Positions 1-8,714 of a DNA stretch of 64,000 bases are shown piece after piece (position 1 is the first letter of the stretch; each line of letters starts with the position of its first letter). The notes beneath the pieces were generated by a model, which was given only the letters and a program-made list of their open reading frames with translations, was not told where the DNA came from and ran no database searches. The stretch comes from Streptomyces sp. NBC_00572 (GTDB lineage Bacteria; Actinomycetota; Actinomycetes; Streptomycetales; Streptomycetaceae): the NCBI RefSeq assembly GCF_026341815.1, contig NZ_JAPENX010000001.1:7068001-7132000 (forward strand), in the 5' to 3' direction. The position numbers and the translations under genes are program-made.

Positions 1-1139
1 TCCAGCTCCTCCATCAGTCGGTGGCCCCGGTGCTCGGGGTCGAGTTCGTCGAGGATCCGGTCGACCTCGGTGAGCAGTGCCCCGTACAGCTGCCAGCGCC
101 CGGGGTCGGCGAGGGCGAGGGCGAGGAGCCGGTCGGCGGCGTGGTCCCTGCAGGCCCTGGCCGCCCGCAGCTCGCCCGTAAGCCGGGTCTCCGCGGCCTC
201 GGCGTCCTCGCTGCCCCGCGCGGTGACCAGGACGGCGAAGCTGACGAGGGCGTCGGCGGTGTACTGGGCGGTCTCCCGGATGGCCAGGGCGGCCTGCTCG
301 GGCAGCAGCTGGTGCCCGGCACGATGTTTGGCCAGGTCGGTCAGGGTGCGGGCGAGGACCCGCAGGACGACGGCGCAGATCTCCAGGGTGTCGAGGCCGG
401 TACGCAACACCACCCGGTGCAGGAGGCCCTCCTTGACGCGGGGGTTGAGCCGCAGGCTGTCCTCGGCGGTGCGCAGGGCCCCGTCGACGTCGGCGACGTC
501 GTTGTCGAGACGGCGGGCCTCGTGGAGCCGGGTGGCGGCCTGCTCGACGGGGGGTGCACCGGTGAACTCGTCCGCCACGTCGAGGAGGAGCAGCCGCATC
601 CGTCGGGCGAGGTCCTCGATGGAGTCGCCTGCGGTGTCGACCCAGACGGGCGGGGCGAGAAGCAGGTTGAAGAGCATGCCCACGGCGGCGCCGATGAGGG
701 TCTCCAGGACGCGGTCCCAGGCGGTGTCGGAGACCTGGGTGACGCCGAGGACGAGCATGGCGCTGATGGCGACCTCGGGGATGAACTCCTCGACCTTCAC
801 GAGCCGGCCGACCAGCAGCGAGGCCAGGATGACGAGGGCGAGACTCCACCAGGAGAGGCCGACGACGGCGCTGAACGCGATGGCGATGAGGACACCGACG
901 ACGACCGAGTTCACCCGGCGCAGGCTGGTGGTCACGGTGGAGTAGAGCGTGACCTGGACGACGAGGAGGGCGGTGAGGGGTGCGGTGAGGGGGACCGGTT
1001 CGCTGCTGAGCCGGAGGGCGACGACGTAGCTGAGGGTGGCCGCCGCCGTGGACCGTACGGTCTGGACGGCGAAAGGGTCGCGCCGAACGCGCGCGAGCAG
1101 CCCCTGGCCCCGGTCGTGCTGTCCTTTGCCGAGTGCCAC
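1..1139 (-). CDS. FUSC-family (aromatic acid exporter-like) membrane protein, 3' end outside window
   Basis: Reading leftward from a GTG at 1139, the frame stays open to the window edge (about 379 codons, C-terminus missing). The N-terminal third carries four or five hydrophobic segments, starting near the stretch TAAATLSYVVALRL and including the pair around VVVGVLIAIAFSAVVGL. A long charged helical region follows, with motifs such as ARRMRLLLLDVADEF. This layout is typical of the FUSC/ArAE family, which is thought to export aromatic or organic acids. The start is chosen because a purine-rich GAGGTGGGG lies just before the GTG. The long plus-strand frames over the same stretch are shadows of it. 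Substrate unknown. Confidence 0.75.
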   Translation of the reverse strand, partial: MALGKGQHDRGQGLLARVRRDPFAVQTVRSTAAATLSYVVALRLSSEPVPLTAPLTALLVVQVTLYSTVTTSLRRVNSVVVGVLIAIAFSAVVGLSWWSLALVILASLLVGRLVKVEEFIPEVAISAMLVLGVTQVSDTAWDRVLETLIGAAVGMLFNLLLAPPVWVDTAGDSIEDLARRMRLLLLDVADEFTGAPPVEQAATRLHEARRLDNDVADVDGALRTAEDSLRLNPRVKEGLLHRVVLRTGLDTLEICAVVLRVLARTLTDLAKHRAGHQLLPEQAALAIRETAQYTADALVSFAVLVTARGSEDAEAAETRLTGELRAARACRDHAADRLLALALADPGRWQLYGALLTEVDRILDELDPEHRGHRLMEEL

Positions 1140-1576
1140 GCCCCACCTCGTCCGTCGCCGCCCCGCAGGGGCCGTATGGACGACCGCCTGCCCGGACGAC
1201 CCCGGGTTCATACGTGGGTACGCCCGGGCGGACGAGGGATCACCCCCACTTCGGGGACGGGCAGCTCCGAAAGGGACGGCGTTGATACCGGTTGCCGTGC
1301 TGCCCCAGCAGCTGCCGCCGCGTGTGCCCTGATCAGGCAGGGGACCCTTGACCCGCGGGATGCCGATGCCGGCGAGCTCGGGGGAGGGAGCGTCAGCCCG
1401 GTTGCTGCGCATGCGTGACGCCATGGCGAGCGCGGGGAGTTCGGCGTGCGGCGAGCAAGCCGTGGGAGACCCGCCGCGCTCCACTCCCTGCGAGCTCGCT
1501 GGGGGCTCGATGGCGCGCCCGACCTTCGGCGAGGGCGCTGGTCACGGTCGACGGCATGGGTCTCGGTCTCTGGCCC
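1140..1576. other. Intergenic region, no gene recognised
   Basis: About 440 bases between two minus-strand genes. Frames here show no sensible third-position bias and no recognisable domain. It should hold the promoter of the FUSC gene, but no clear -35/-10 pair was found. Confidence 0.5.
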
Positions 1577-1945
1577 TCACTGGTCTTCCTCCATCCGGAT
1601 CGCCTGCCGCAGCTCGTCCGCCGCTGTGTGGCTGGTGCCGTCGCGTTGCTCCAGCAGGGCTGCTGCGATGGCGTCCAGCTTGCGCTGAACGGCGTGCGTG
1701 TCACGCCGCTCGGTGTTCTTCAGCAGAGCGAGCAGGAGGAGGTTGACGGCCGTCATGACATCCCCGGCGAAGATCAGCCAGGACAGCGGTGGGTGCATGA
1801 AGTGCAGGACGACCGTGCCGAGGACCAGAAGCACACACAGGACGTAGAACAGCGGGGAGCTGGTGATGTTCGACGCCCGATCGGAGAACGCGGCGAACCG
1901 GTCGCGCCCGGCGCCGCCGCGCTCGGCGGGATGATCAGTGGTCAT
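1577..1945 (-). CDS. Low-affinity iron permease family protein (small, two TM)
   Basis: Predicted 122-residue protein starting MTTDHPAERG; an upstream in-frame extension exists but its codon use is poor. A short hydrophilic head ends in FAAFSDRASNITSS. Two membrane helices follow (about residues 30-50 and 56-77), then a charged tail containing KNTERRDTHAVQRKLDAIAAAL. This tail, with its residues binding no known cofactor, is the hallmark of the small bacterial 'low affinity iron permease' family (PF04120-like), common in Streptomyces. Iron transport has not been shown for the bacterial members. It stands alone, transcribed toward the FUSC gene. Confidence 0.7.
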   Translation of the reverse strand: MTTDHPAERGGAGRDRFAAFSDRASNITSSPLFYVLCVLLVLGTVVLHFMHPPLSWLIFAGDVMTAVNLLLLALLKNTERRDTHAVQRKLDAIAAALLEQRDGTSHTAADELRQAIRMEEDQ

Positions 1946-2050
1946 GGCGCCATGCTCGCTGTCCACATCCCATCGGTTCGGGACCATGGAACGGCGCGGC
2001 GGGACGGACTCGGGTCAGGAGATGATCGCTTCACGACTGAGATCGTTCTG

Positions 2051-2494
2051 ATGTCCGACCCGAAGGTCGCAGCCGTGCCTGTCCGGGAGTGCGGTGAACG
2101 GCTCGTGGATGTGCGACGAGGCATTCCCCTGCTTGGTCGACGAGCGCAAGTGGCAGGACTCCGCCAGTGCCTTCGCCCACCTGCGGGAAGGAGTGCTCGA
2201 TCGACTCCTCAAGGCGCAGGCGCAGCTGCCTGAGGGGGTGCGGTGCTGTTCGTCGAGGGGTATCGTCCGCCGTCGCTGCAACGCCACTACTTCGACGAGT
2301 ACGCGGCCCAACTGCGAGCCGACAACATCAGCGCCGAGGCTCGCTCCCATCGGGACGTCCTGAGTGCTGCGCTGACCGCTGCCGGCCTGGTCAACTACCC
2401 CACAGAGTGGTGGCACTGGTCGTGCGGAGACCGCTACTGGGCTTTGCAGACCGGAGCAGCCGTCGCCCACTACGGGCCCAGGGAACTCGACTGA
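2051..2494 (+). pseudogene. Decayed D-alanyl-D-alanine dipeptidase (VanX-type)
   Basis: Pieces of one VanX-type protein are spread over two frames. MSDPKVAAVPVRECGERLVDV opens in the frame of 2051. DERKWQDSASAFAHLREGV and LLKAQAQLPEGVR follow in the next frame. LFVEGYRPPSLQRHYFDEY and NYPTEWWHWSCGDRYWA return to the first frame. Two frame changes (near 2120 and 2240) therefore break it. The segment that should carry the zinc-binding SxHxxGxAxD motif, between LRADN and ISAEAR, is missing, so it is also internally deleted. VanX enzymes are about 200 residues; only about 145 remain here. A functional product is very unlikely unless the last 83 codons are read alone. Confidence 0.8.
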
Positions 2495-2595
2495 CCGCAC
2501 ACCTCACGAAGGCCCCGCACGATGGGCAGCAGTCCCGGTGTGGGCCGGAGACCTCGGCCCGCACCTGAGGACGTGAGACGTTTCTCCGCCCCGAG

Positions 2596-2624
2596 GGAGG
2601 GAACCCCGCTGCCGGGTTCCCTCC
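2596..2624. terminator. Hairpin terminator after the conservon
   Basis: An 11-bp perfect stem (GGAGGGAACCC with GGGTTCCCTCC) around a 7-nt loop. It lies 15 bases past the stop of the last P450 gene and between convergent units. Confidence 0.7.
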
Positions 2625-2638
2625 TCTCCGCGCGGCCG

Positions 2639-3880
2639 TCAGGCCAGGACGACCGGGAGGTCGAACAGGTCGTTCTGCGTGACGACCGGCTTGTTCCGGA
2701 GCTTCTCGGGCGCGACGGCGAGACGCAGCTCCGGGAAACGCGCGTACAGGGCGGGGAGGGCCACCGACGCCTCCAGGCGGGAGAGGGCGGCGCCCGGGCA
2801 GACGTGCGGGCCGTGACCGAAGGAGATGTGACGGTTCGGCGTACGGGTCACGTCGAACGAGCCCGCCGTCGGGCCGTGCTGCTCCTCGTCCCGACCGATC
2901 GCGCCGAACGAGACGATCAGGGCCTCGCCCTTGGGCAGGACCCGGTCGCCCACCTCGACGTCCTCGGTGGCGAAGCGGATCAGCACGTGCGAGGTCGGCG
3001 TCGACCAGCGCAGCGTCTCCTCGATCACGTTCGCCCACGGCACCTCGCCTGAGAGGACCAGGGCACGCTGCTCGGGGTGGGTCTCCAGGGCCACGACGGC
3101 GTTCACGATGAGGCTGATCGTCGTCTCGTGCCCGGCCGCCACCATCAGCTGGAGGGTGTTGGTGATCTCCTCCGTGGTGAGGCGGTCGCCGCCCTCCGAC
3201 GCCTCGATCAGCGCGCTCGTCAGGTCGTCACCGGGCTTCTCGACCTTGCCCGCCACGATCCCGGAGAACAGCGCGCCCAGGTCCGCCATCATCTGCGGCA
3301 CCTCCTCGGGCGGTGTCTGCGTCGAGAAGAACTTCTCGAACAGGGCCTTCAACCGCGGGTGGTCGACCGGGTCGACACCCATGAGGTCGCAGACCACGTT
3401 CATCGGCAGCGGGTAGGCGAACTCCGCCTTCAGGTCGACGGTCTCACCCGCCGGACGCTCCGCCAGCCGGTCCAGCATGCCCGTGGTCAGGGCCTCGATG
3501 CCCTCGCGCAGCCGCTCCACCCGGCGCGCGGTCAGCGCCTGCGCGACCAGTGTGCGCAGCCGCCGGTGCTCGTCGCCGTCGACCGTCAGCATCGACCTGC
3601 CGGGGTTCGCGAGGCCGATCAGCGGCCAGTCCATGGGTATCTCGCCACGCGTCCAGGCCCCCCAGACGTCGATGTCCTTGACCAGGCGGGCGTCGGTGAG
3701 CAGCCGCCGCGCCTCGGCGTGGTGGGTGACGGCCCAGCAGGCCACCCCGCCGGGCAGGACGACACGGGCCAACGGGCCCGCGGCCCGCAGCCGGGCGCTC
3801 TCGCCGTCGAGGTCGGTGACGAACGGGTCCAGGGCGATGGCGTCGGCGGCGGACGCGGCGTGGGCGTGCGGGCAGGTCAT
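2639..3880 (-). CDS. cvnF: Cytochrome P450 of the conservon (CYP154-like, CvnF position)
   Basis: 413 residues with the normal P450 landmarks: I-helix AAGHETT (about residue 245), ExxR helix EETLR (about 295), and heme loop FGHGPHVCPG with the cysteine ligand near residue 355. It starts at an ATG overlapping the stop of the upstream P450 (ATGA). It is the last gene of a six-gene conservon and is followed by a strong hairpin. In Streptomyces conservons such a P450 is usually a CYP154-type enzyme paired with a CYP157-type one. The substrate and the link to the GTPase switch are unknown. Confidence 0.9.
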   Translation of the reverse strand: MTCPHAHAASAADAIALDPFVTDLDGESARLRAAGPLARVVLPGGVACWAVTHHAEARRLLTDARLVKDIDVWGAWTRGEIPMDWPLIGLANPGRSMLTVDGDEHRRLRTLVAQALTARRVERLREGIEALTTGMLDRLAERPAGETVDLKAEFAYPLPMNVVCDLMGVDPVDHPRLKALFEKFFSTQTPPEEVPQMMADLGALFSGIVAGKVEKPGDDLTSALIEASEGGDRLTTEEITNTLQLMVAAGHETTISLIVNAVVALETHPEQRALVLSGEVPWANVIEETLRWSTPTSHVLIRFATEDVEVGDRVLPKGEALIVSFGAIGRDEEQHGPTAGSFDVTRTPNRHISFGHGPHVCPGAALSRLEASVALPALYARFPELRLAVAPEKLRNKPVVTQNDLFDLPVVLA

Positions 3881-5106
3881 CCGAGTGCTCCAAGGGCGGG
3901 GGTCGGGGTGTAGGTCACGGGGAGCGCGGTGAGTCCGCGCAGCCAGGGCGAGGGGCGCCGGGCGAGGTCGGCCGCGGGGACCGCGAGGTCGACGTCCGGC
4001 AGTCGGTCGAGCAGCACCTCGATCCCGGTGCGGGCGATGGTCTCGGCGACCTCCTGCGCGGGGAAGGGGCAGCGGTGCTCGCCGTGGCCGAAGGAGAGAT
4101 AGGCGTTGTTGCCGCCGGTGAGCCGGCCCGCGTCGGCGCGCACGTGCGGGTCGGAGTTGGCGGCGGCCAGGCCCAGCAGCAGCAGGTCGCCGCGGCCGAT
4201 CCGGCGCCCGCCGAGGTGGGTGTCGCGCGAGGCCCAGCGGCCGGCGACGTTCTGGGTGGGGGTGTCCTCCCACAGGACCTCGTTCATCGCCTCGCCGACG
4301 CTGTGGCGGCCGCCGGACAGGGAGGCGGCGAACCGGTCGTCGGTGAGCATCAGCCGCAGCGAGTTGCCGATCCAGTCGGCGGTGGGCTGATGGCCGGCGG
4401 CCAGCATCACCATGAGGTCCTGGGCGACCTCCTCGACCGTGAAGCCGGCGGTGTTGCCCAGCATCCGGGAGGCCACGTCGTCGCCCGGCTCCTCCGCCTT
4501 CGCGGCGAGCAGGGCGAACATGGACTCCGCCAGGTGACGCTGGCCCTCCAGCGCGCCCTCCTGGCCGTTGATCATGTCGTTGAGGGCGGTGACCAGCCCC
4601 GGCCCCTGCTCTTCGGCGAAGCCGTAGACGCTGGCGAGGACGCGTACCGGCAGCAGCATCGCGTACTCGGCGATGATGTCGCAGGACCCCTTGCCGCACA
4701 GCGCGTCGATCAGCTCGTCGGCGAAGCGCTCGGCCCGCTCCTTCAGTACGAACGGGTCGACACCTTCAAGGGCCGAGGAGATGACGTTCGCGCGCTCGCG
4801 GTGCCGCTCCCCGACGGTGTAGAGGATGGACGGCTGCTTGCGGCCGATCATTGGCAGCAGCGGCCAGTCCGCCGGAATGGAGTCCCACTGGTTCCACAGG
4901 TCGGAGTCGCGGGAGAAGAGGGCCGGGTCGCTGGTGACCTGGTGGAGCTCGCGGTAGCCGAGGACCAGCCAGGCCGGTACGTCGCCGTCCAGCACGACGG
5001 GGGCGACCGCCCCGTGCTCGCGCCGGATCTGCCGGTACAGCTCGGTGGGGTCGGTCTGGAAGCGCGGCCCGCTCAGGGGGACGGGCGGGTGCTCGGGGAG
5101 GGTCAC
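3877..5106 (-). CDS. cvnE: Atypical cytochrome P450 of the conservon (CYP157-like, RarE/CvnE), ExxR changed to ExxW
   Basis: 409 residues. The start is a GTG overlapping the stop of cvnD (GTGA). The heme loop is present (SFGHGEHRCPFP, Cys near residue 357). Two usually fixed sites differ. The I-helix reads AAGHQPT instead of AGxET. The K-helix reads EVLW before EDTPTQ, so the normally invariant Arg of ExxR is Trp. The same departure has been described for the CYP157 family of S. coelicolor, which supports assigning it there rather than calling it damaged. Its place between cvnD and a CYP154-like gene matches the rar/cvn9-type operons that affect aerial growth. Confidence 0.88.
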   Translation of the reverse strand: MTLPEHPPVPLSGPRFQTDPTELYRQIRREHGAVAPVVLDGDVPAWLVLGYRELHQVTSDPALFSRDSDLWNQWDSIPADWPLLPMIGRKQPSILYTVGERHRERANVISSALEGVDPFVLKERAERFADELIDALCGKGSCDIIAEYAMLLPVRVLASVYGFAEEQGPGLVTALNDMINGQEGALEGQRHLAESMFALLAAKAEEPGDDVASRMLGNTAGFTVEEVAQDLMVMLAAGHQPTADWIGNSLRLMLTDDRFAASLSGGRHSVGEAMNEVLWEDTPTQNVAGRWASRDTHLGGRRIGRGDLLLLGLAAANSDPHVRADAGRLTGGNNAYLSFGHGEHRCPFPAQEVAETIARTGIEVLLDRLPDVDLAVPAADLARRPSPWLRGLTALPVTYTPTPALGALG

Positions 5107-5732
5107 GGGGCGGGCTCCGGGATCGGCTGCGGGTCCGGCCGCGTGGCCGGGGCGACGACGGTCCGCAGGTGCTCGACGAGCGAGATGAGGACCTGCTTGC
5201 TGGACTCGCGCGACCGGGCGTCGCAGAAGACCAGCGGAACCTCGTCGGCGAGGTCGAGGGCCCCGCGGATCTGGGCGGGGGTGTGGGCGGGACCGCCGAA
5301 GTCGTTGCAGGCGACGACGAACGGCGTCCCGTGGTGTTCCAGACGGTCGATGGCGTACCAGGAGTCGGCGAGCCGACGGGTGTCGACGAGCACCACCGCG
5401 CCGAGCGTCCCGGAGAACAGCCGGTCCCACAGGAACCAGAACCGCTCCTGGCCGGGCGCCCCGAACAGGTACAGGACGTTGTGGGTGTCGAGCGAGATCC
5501 GGCCGAAGTCGAAGGCCACCGTGGTGGCCGACTTGGCGGCGACCCCCGCGGTGTCGTCGACGCCCTCGCCCGCCTGCGTCATCGTCTCCTCGGTGTTCAG
5601 CGGACGGATCTCGCTGACCGAGCGGACGAGGGTGGTCTTGCCGACTCCGAATCCGCCGACGACGACGATCTTCAGTCCGTTGTCGGCGGTGCTGTGCAGG
5701 GTCTGGCGCTGTTCAGAGGTTACGGAGTCCAA
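5103..5732 (-). CDS. cvnD: Conservon GTP-binding protein (CvnD, Ras-like small GTPase)
   Basis: About 209 residues if translation starts at TTG 5732, inside the end of cvnC; the exact start is uncertain. The P-loop GGFGVGKTT is near residue 25, the switch-2 motif APGQERF near residue 90, and NDFGG (NKxD position) near residue 130. CvnD proteins are small GTPases of bacterial polarity or differentiation switches. They work with the roadblock protein CvnB and the kinase-like CvnA at the membrane. The gene overlaps both neighbours, so translation is coupled. Lipid modification or membrane anchoring is not evident from the sequence. Confidence 0.88.
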   Translation of the reverse strand: MDSVTSEQRQTLHSTADNGLKIVVVGGFGVGKTTLVRSVSEIRPLNTEETMTQAGEGVDDTAGVAAKSATTVAFDFGRISLDTHNVLYLFGAPGQERFWFLWDRLFSGTLGAVVLVDTRRLADSWYAIDRLEHHGTPFVVACNDFGGPAHTPAQIRGALDLADEVPLVFCDARSRESSKQVLISLVEHLRTVVAPATRPDPQPIPEPAP

Positions 5733-6066
5733 CGAGCACCTGCTCCAGGATGTCGTGATCGGGAAGGCGGTACGACGCACGGGGATGCCGGGCGCTGATC
5801 CCGCCGGTGTCGTGCAGATCGGCCAGGAGGATCCGGGTGATCGACACCGGCAGTCCGAGCCCGGCCGCGACCTCCACCACCGCGGTGGGGAACCTGCACA
5901 TGCGCAGGATCGCGGCGTGCTCCGACTGCATGCCGGGGACCGGGTCGCTCTCGGAGACCACCAGGGTCACCAGGTCGAAGGCGTCGGACCCGGCGCGGCT
6001 GCGGCCGCCGGTCAGGGTGTAGAGCCGGTCGGGGGAGTCGTCCCGGCCCGGCCTGCCGCGGCTCAT
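5713..6066 (-). CDS. cvnC: Conservon DUF742 protein (CvnC)
   Basis: 117 residues, beginning MSRGRPGRDD and containing the DUF742 signatures RLYTLTGGRS, FDLVTLV, PVSITRILLADL and HDILEQVLVGL. DUF742 proteins contain a winged-helix-like fold and always accompany CvnB/CvnD. Their biochemical role is not known, but they are thought to link the kinase-like protein to the GTPase. The ATG overlaps the cvnB stop (ATGA) and the 3' end overlaps cvnD, as in other conservons. Confidence 0.9.
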   Translation of the reverse strand: MSRGRPGRDDSPDRLYTLTGGRSRAGSDAFDLVTLVVSESDPVPGMQSEHAAILRMCRFPTAVVEVAAGLGLPVSITRILLADLHDTGGISARHPRASYRLPDHDILEQVLVGLRNL

Positions 6067-6464
6067 CCCCGGGGCCTCGCGACCAGGTGCTCGCCCAACT
6101 GCTCCACCAGCTCCGACATGTTGTGGCCCACGAGGCCGGCGTCGGCGTCCTCGTCGGCGACGACCGCGAGGTGGGCGCCCTCGCCGGCCTCCACGATGAA
6201 GAGGATGCCGCCGTAGAACTCGGCGATCGCGGACCGGACCCCGCCGGTGCCGTCGCCGAACTCCACGGAGGCACCGTGCGACAGGCTCTGGATGCCGGCG
6301 GCGATCGCGGCGAGCTGGTCGGCCTGGTCGACGGAGAGCTCGGGGGTGCGGCAGAGCTTCAGGCCGTCACGGGAGAGCACCAGGGCGTGCCGGGTGCCCG
6401 CGGTGCGTTCCAGCAGGCCCTCAAGGAGCCAGCTGAGCTTCTCGTCGGTGGTGGAGCCGGTCAT
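6063..6464 (-). CDS. cvnB: Conservon roadblock/LC7 protein (CvnB)
   Basis: 133 residues with the roadblock/LC7 fold: HALVLSRDGLKLCRT near the start, a helix with LAAIAAGIQSLS, then a strand pair LFIVEAGEGAHLAVVAD. Roadblock proteins act as regulators of small GTPases, here CvnD. The ATG shares one base with the cvnA stop (TAATG), so translation is tightly coupled. The gene sits second in the operon, the standard position. Confidence 0.92.
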   Translation of the reverse strand: MTGSTTDEKLSWLLEGLLERTAGTRHALVLSRDGLKLCRTPELSVDQADQLAAIAAGIQSLSHGASVEFGDGTGGVRSAIAEFYGGILFIVEAGEGAHLAVVADEDADAGLVGHNMSELVEQLGEHLVARPRG

Positions 6465-8122
6465 TACGAGGTGCCTTCCGGGTACGGGGGGTTCGAGGTC
6501 GGCGACGGCGTCCGCGGAGCGGACGTCGGGCCGGCCGGGTCGGTGGGTACGGAGGGGGAGCCGGGACGGTCGGCGCCGGCGGACGCGCCGGACCCGGCGG
6601 GGTCGGACGCCGTCGCGGTCTCCGGCACGGGGCCGCCCTCGGGCTCGCCGTCCGGCCGGGCCGTGGTGCCGCGGACCGCGCGGCGGAACGTGCCGAACCG
6701 GTTCGCCGCACCGGCGGCCGCGCCGGTGCGCGGCCCTTCGGCGGGCGCCTTCTCGGCGGCCTGCGGCCCCTCGGGGTGGGCGGCGGCCATGGCCCGTCCG
6801 CGGCGGCGCTGGGGCAGGCCGCTCTCGCCGAACCGCGGGTGCTCGCCGGTGGTCTCGGCCGCGCTGTCGTGCACGGTCTCGGGCTCGGAGGCCGTGGCCG
6901 GGGTCGGGGCGCCGGTCGTGGCGGGCGCGGACAGGCCGCGGCCCGAGACCGGCGGCAGAGTGTCGACGGGCGTGGCCGTCGGTTCCGCGGGTGCGTGGCT
7001 GATCAGTTCCTGAGGCAGCATCAGGAGGGCGCCGGTGCCGCCGCGCGCGGAGGGGCGGAACGACACGGTGAGGCCGTGCTTGCGCGCCAGCCGGCCGACG
7101 ACCGCGAGGCCGAGGCGGGTGCCGGACAGGCCGGCCAGGTCCTGCGGTGCGGAGCCGACGGCGGCCTCCGCGCGGCGCTGCTGCACGTCGCTCATCACGA
7201 GGCCGCTGTCCTCGATGGCGATGATGACGCCGGCCGGGACCTCCTCGACGTAGACGTGCACCTCGGCGGTGGGGGGCGAGAAGTTCGCCGCGTTGTCCAT
7301 GAGTTCGGCCAGGGCGTGCATGACGCCCTCGGCCGCGTGCCCAGCGACGGCCGCGTCGCTGCTGGAGTGCAGTCGCACCCGCTGGTAGCCGCTGATCCGG
7401 CCCATGGCGCCGCGGAGTATCGACTCCATGACGATGGGGCGGGTCCAGCGCCGGCCGGACCTGGCCCCGCTGAGCACGGCGACGGAGTCGGCGAGCCGAC
7501 CCGCCTGCGCGGTGCGGTGGTCGAGGTGGAGCAGATCGGTCAGGACGTCCTCGTCGGCGTGCCGGTGCTCCATCTCCCGGAGGTCGGCGAGCATGCTCGT
7601 CGCAAGGGCCTGCATGCGGCCGGCGGCGTTGGCCGCGGCCGCCATGGCGGCCGACCGGCCGGACTCGGCGCGGCGCAGCCGGGTTTCGAGCCGCGCGGTC
7701 TCGGCGGCGCGTTCCCGGCCCAGCTCGGCGATCTCGGCCGCGTGGGACCGGACGAGTTCTTGGGCCTGGGCAGCGTGGGCCGCCCGGGCGGCGGCTGTCT
7801 CCGCCTCCTGACGGTCCCTGAGGGTGGCCGTCTCGCGCTCGGCGGTCGCCGCGAACCGGGCGACGTACGCGTCCTTGGAGGCGACTTCGGCGGCGAGGGT
7901 CTCGGCCCGCCGGGCCAGTACGCGCGAGGTCCGCCCGTACCAGGTCACGGCGAAGGCCGCGGCCGAGAGCAGCAGGACGCCACAGGCGGCGAACCAGCCG
8001 AGCGGGGCACGGACGCCGCCCGGTGCCGCGGCGACGGCGGCCACGGCGAGCGCACCGCCCGCGGCGGCGGTCAGCAGCGAGGCGGTCAGGGCAGGACGGA
8101 AGGGGGTGGGTGACGCCGACAT
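6464..8122 (-). CDS. cvnA: Conservon sensor-like histidine kinase (CvnA)
   Basis: 552 residues. The start MSASPTPF is chosen because upstream in-frame codons are poor. Two membrane helices lie at about residues 13-33 and 40-60. A long Ala/Glu/Arg-rich coiled coil follows (about 70-200). The C-terminal ATPase domain has an N-box HALAELMDNAANFS, a G1-type box EDSGLVM, and GTRLGLAVVGRLA. The last 150 residues are Pro/Ala-rich and probably disordered. No clear phospho-accepting H-box was found, as usual for CvnA proteins, so classic two-component phosphotransfer is doubtful. It heads the cvnABCDEF operon and should anchor the complex in the membrane. Confidence 0.9.
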   Translation of the reverse strand: MSASPTPFRPALTASLLTAAAGGALAVAAVAAAPGGVRAPLGWFAACGVLLLSAAAFAVTWYGRTSRVLARRAETLAAEVASKDAYVARFAATAERETATLRDRQEAETAAARAAHAAQAQELVRSHAAEIAELGRERAAETARLETRLRRAESGRSAAMAAAANAAGRMQALATSMLADLREMEHRHADEDVLTDLLHLDHRTAQAGRLADSVAVLSGARSGRRWTRPIVMESILRGAMGRISGYQRVRLHSSSDAAVAGHAAEGVMHALAELMDNAANFSPPTAEVHVYVEEVPAGVIIAIEDSGLVMSDVQQRRAEAAVGSAPQDLAGLSGTRLGLAVVGRLARKHGLTVSFRPSARGGTGALLMLPQELISHAPAEPTATPVDTLPPVSGRGLSAPATTGAPTPATASEPETVHDSAAETTGEHPRFGESGLPQRRRGRAMAAAHPEGPQAAEKAPAEGPRTGAAAGAANRFGTFRRAVRGTTARPDGEPEGGPVPETATASDPAGSGASAGADRPGSPSVPTDPAGPTSAPRTPSPTSNPPYPEGTS

Positions 8123-8714
8123 CAACCAGACTCTCGGGAGCGGGCACGCGGGGAAGGGAGTCGCAACGACGGCACTATAGATGCGTTGTTGATCAGTTCG
8201 GAACTCTTGTGATCGGATCGGCATTCATTGAGGGGAATATTCTTCCGGTACTGCGCCCAAGAAGCTCCGAACTCGGTGACCCCGCAGGAAGTACCGCTCG
8301 GTAAGCGCTTCCTGAATGCCCCTCGGTTCCACGTTCCGCCCTACTCGCCGCGACACGGCAGGGGTTGGGCCGAGGGATGTCCTGTCGATCAGGCCGATCA
8401 CCGCCCTTGGGCGGTTCTGTGCGGTACCAGCGTCGACTCGATATCGAGGTTCCGCAACGCCGGCGACTCCCTGGGGAACCCGCCGGTCGGCCGCAACCCT
8501 CGACGGGGAACCGGACGGGGAGCTCGACGGGGGAGGCGGACGCCCGCAGGGCAGGCCGCTGGAACCGCTCACGGCCTCCGACCCCTCCCGGCGTTCCGGC
8601 GCGGGAAAACGGTTTGTGCTCGGGCTGCGCGGCCGACAGGATCGGGAGCACCGATGAGTTCTTCCCGGCGCCGCCGTCTGTCAGTGTGAGCTGCCACGTG
8701 CGGAAGACACTCAC
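8123..8714. other. Divergent promoter region, cvnA / MFS exporter
   Basis: About 590 bases between the divergent conservon and exporter genes. The first 120 bases upstream of cvnA are less GC-rich than average and are the likely promoter area. No coding frame with Streptomyces codon bias was recognised. Confidence 0.5.

Noticed and set aside
21..1418. Large plus-strand open frame over the FUSC gene
   Set aside because: It is Gly/Asp/Glu-rich without domains and antisense to a frame with clear membrane helices; a typical GC-rich shadow.
4075..6216. 713-codon plus-strand frame over the conservon
   Set aside because: Antisense to cvnE, cvnD and cvnC, which have conserved motifs and coupled starts.
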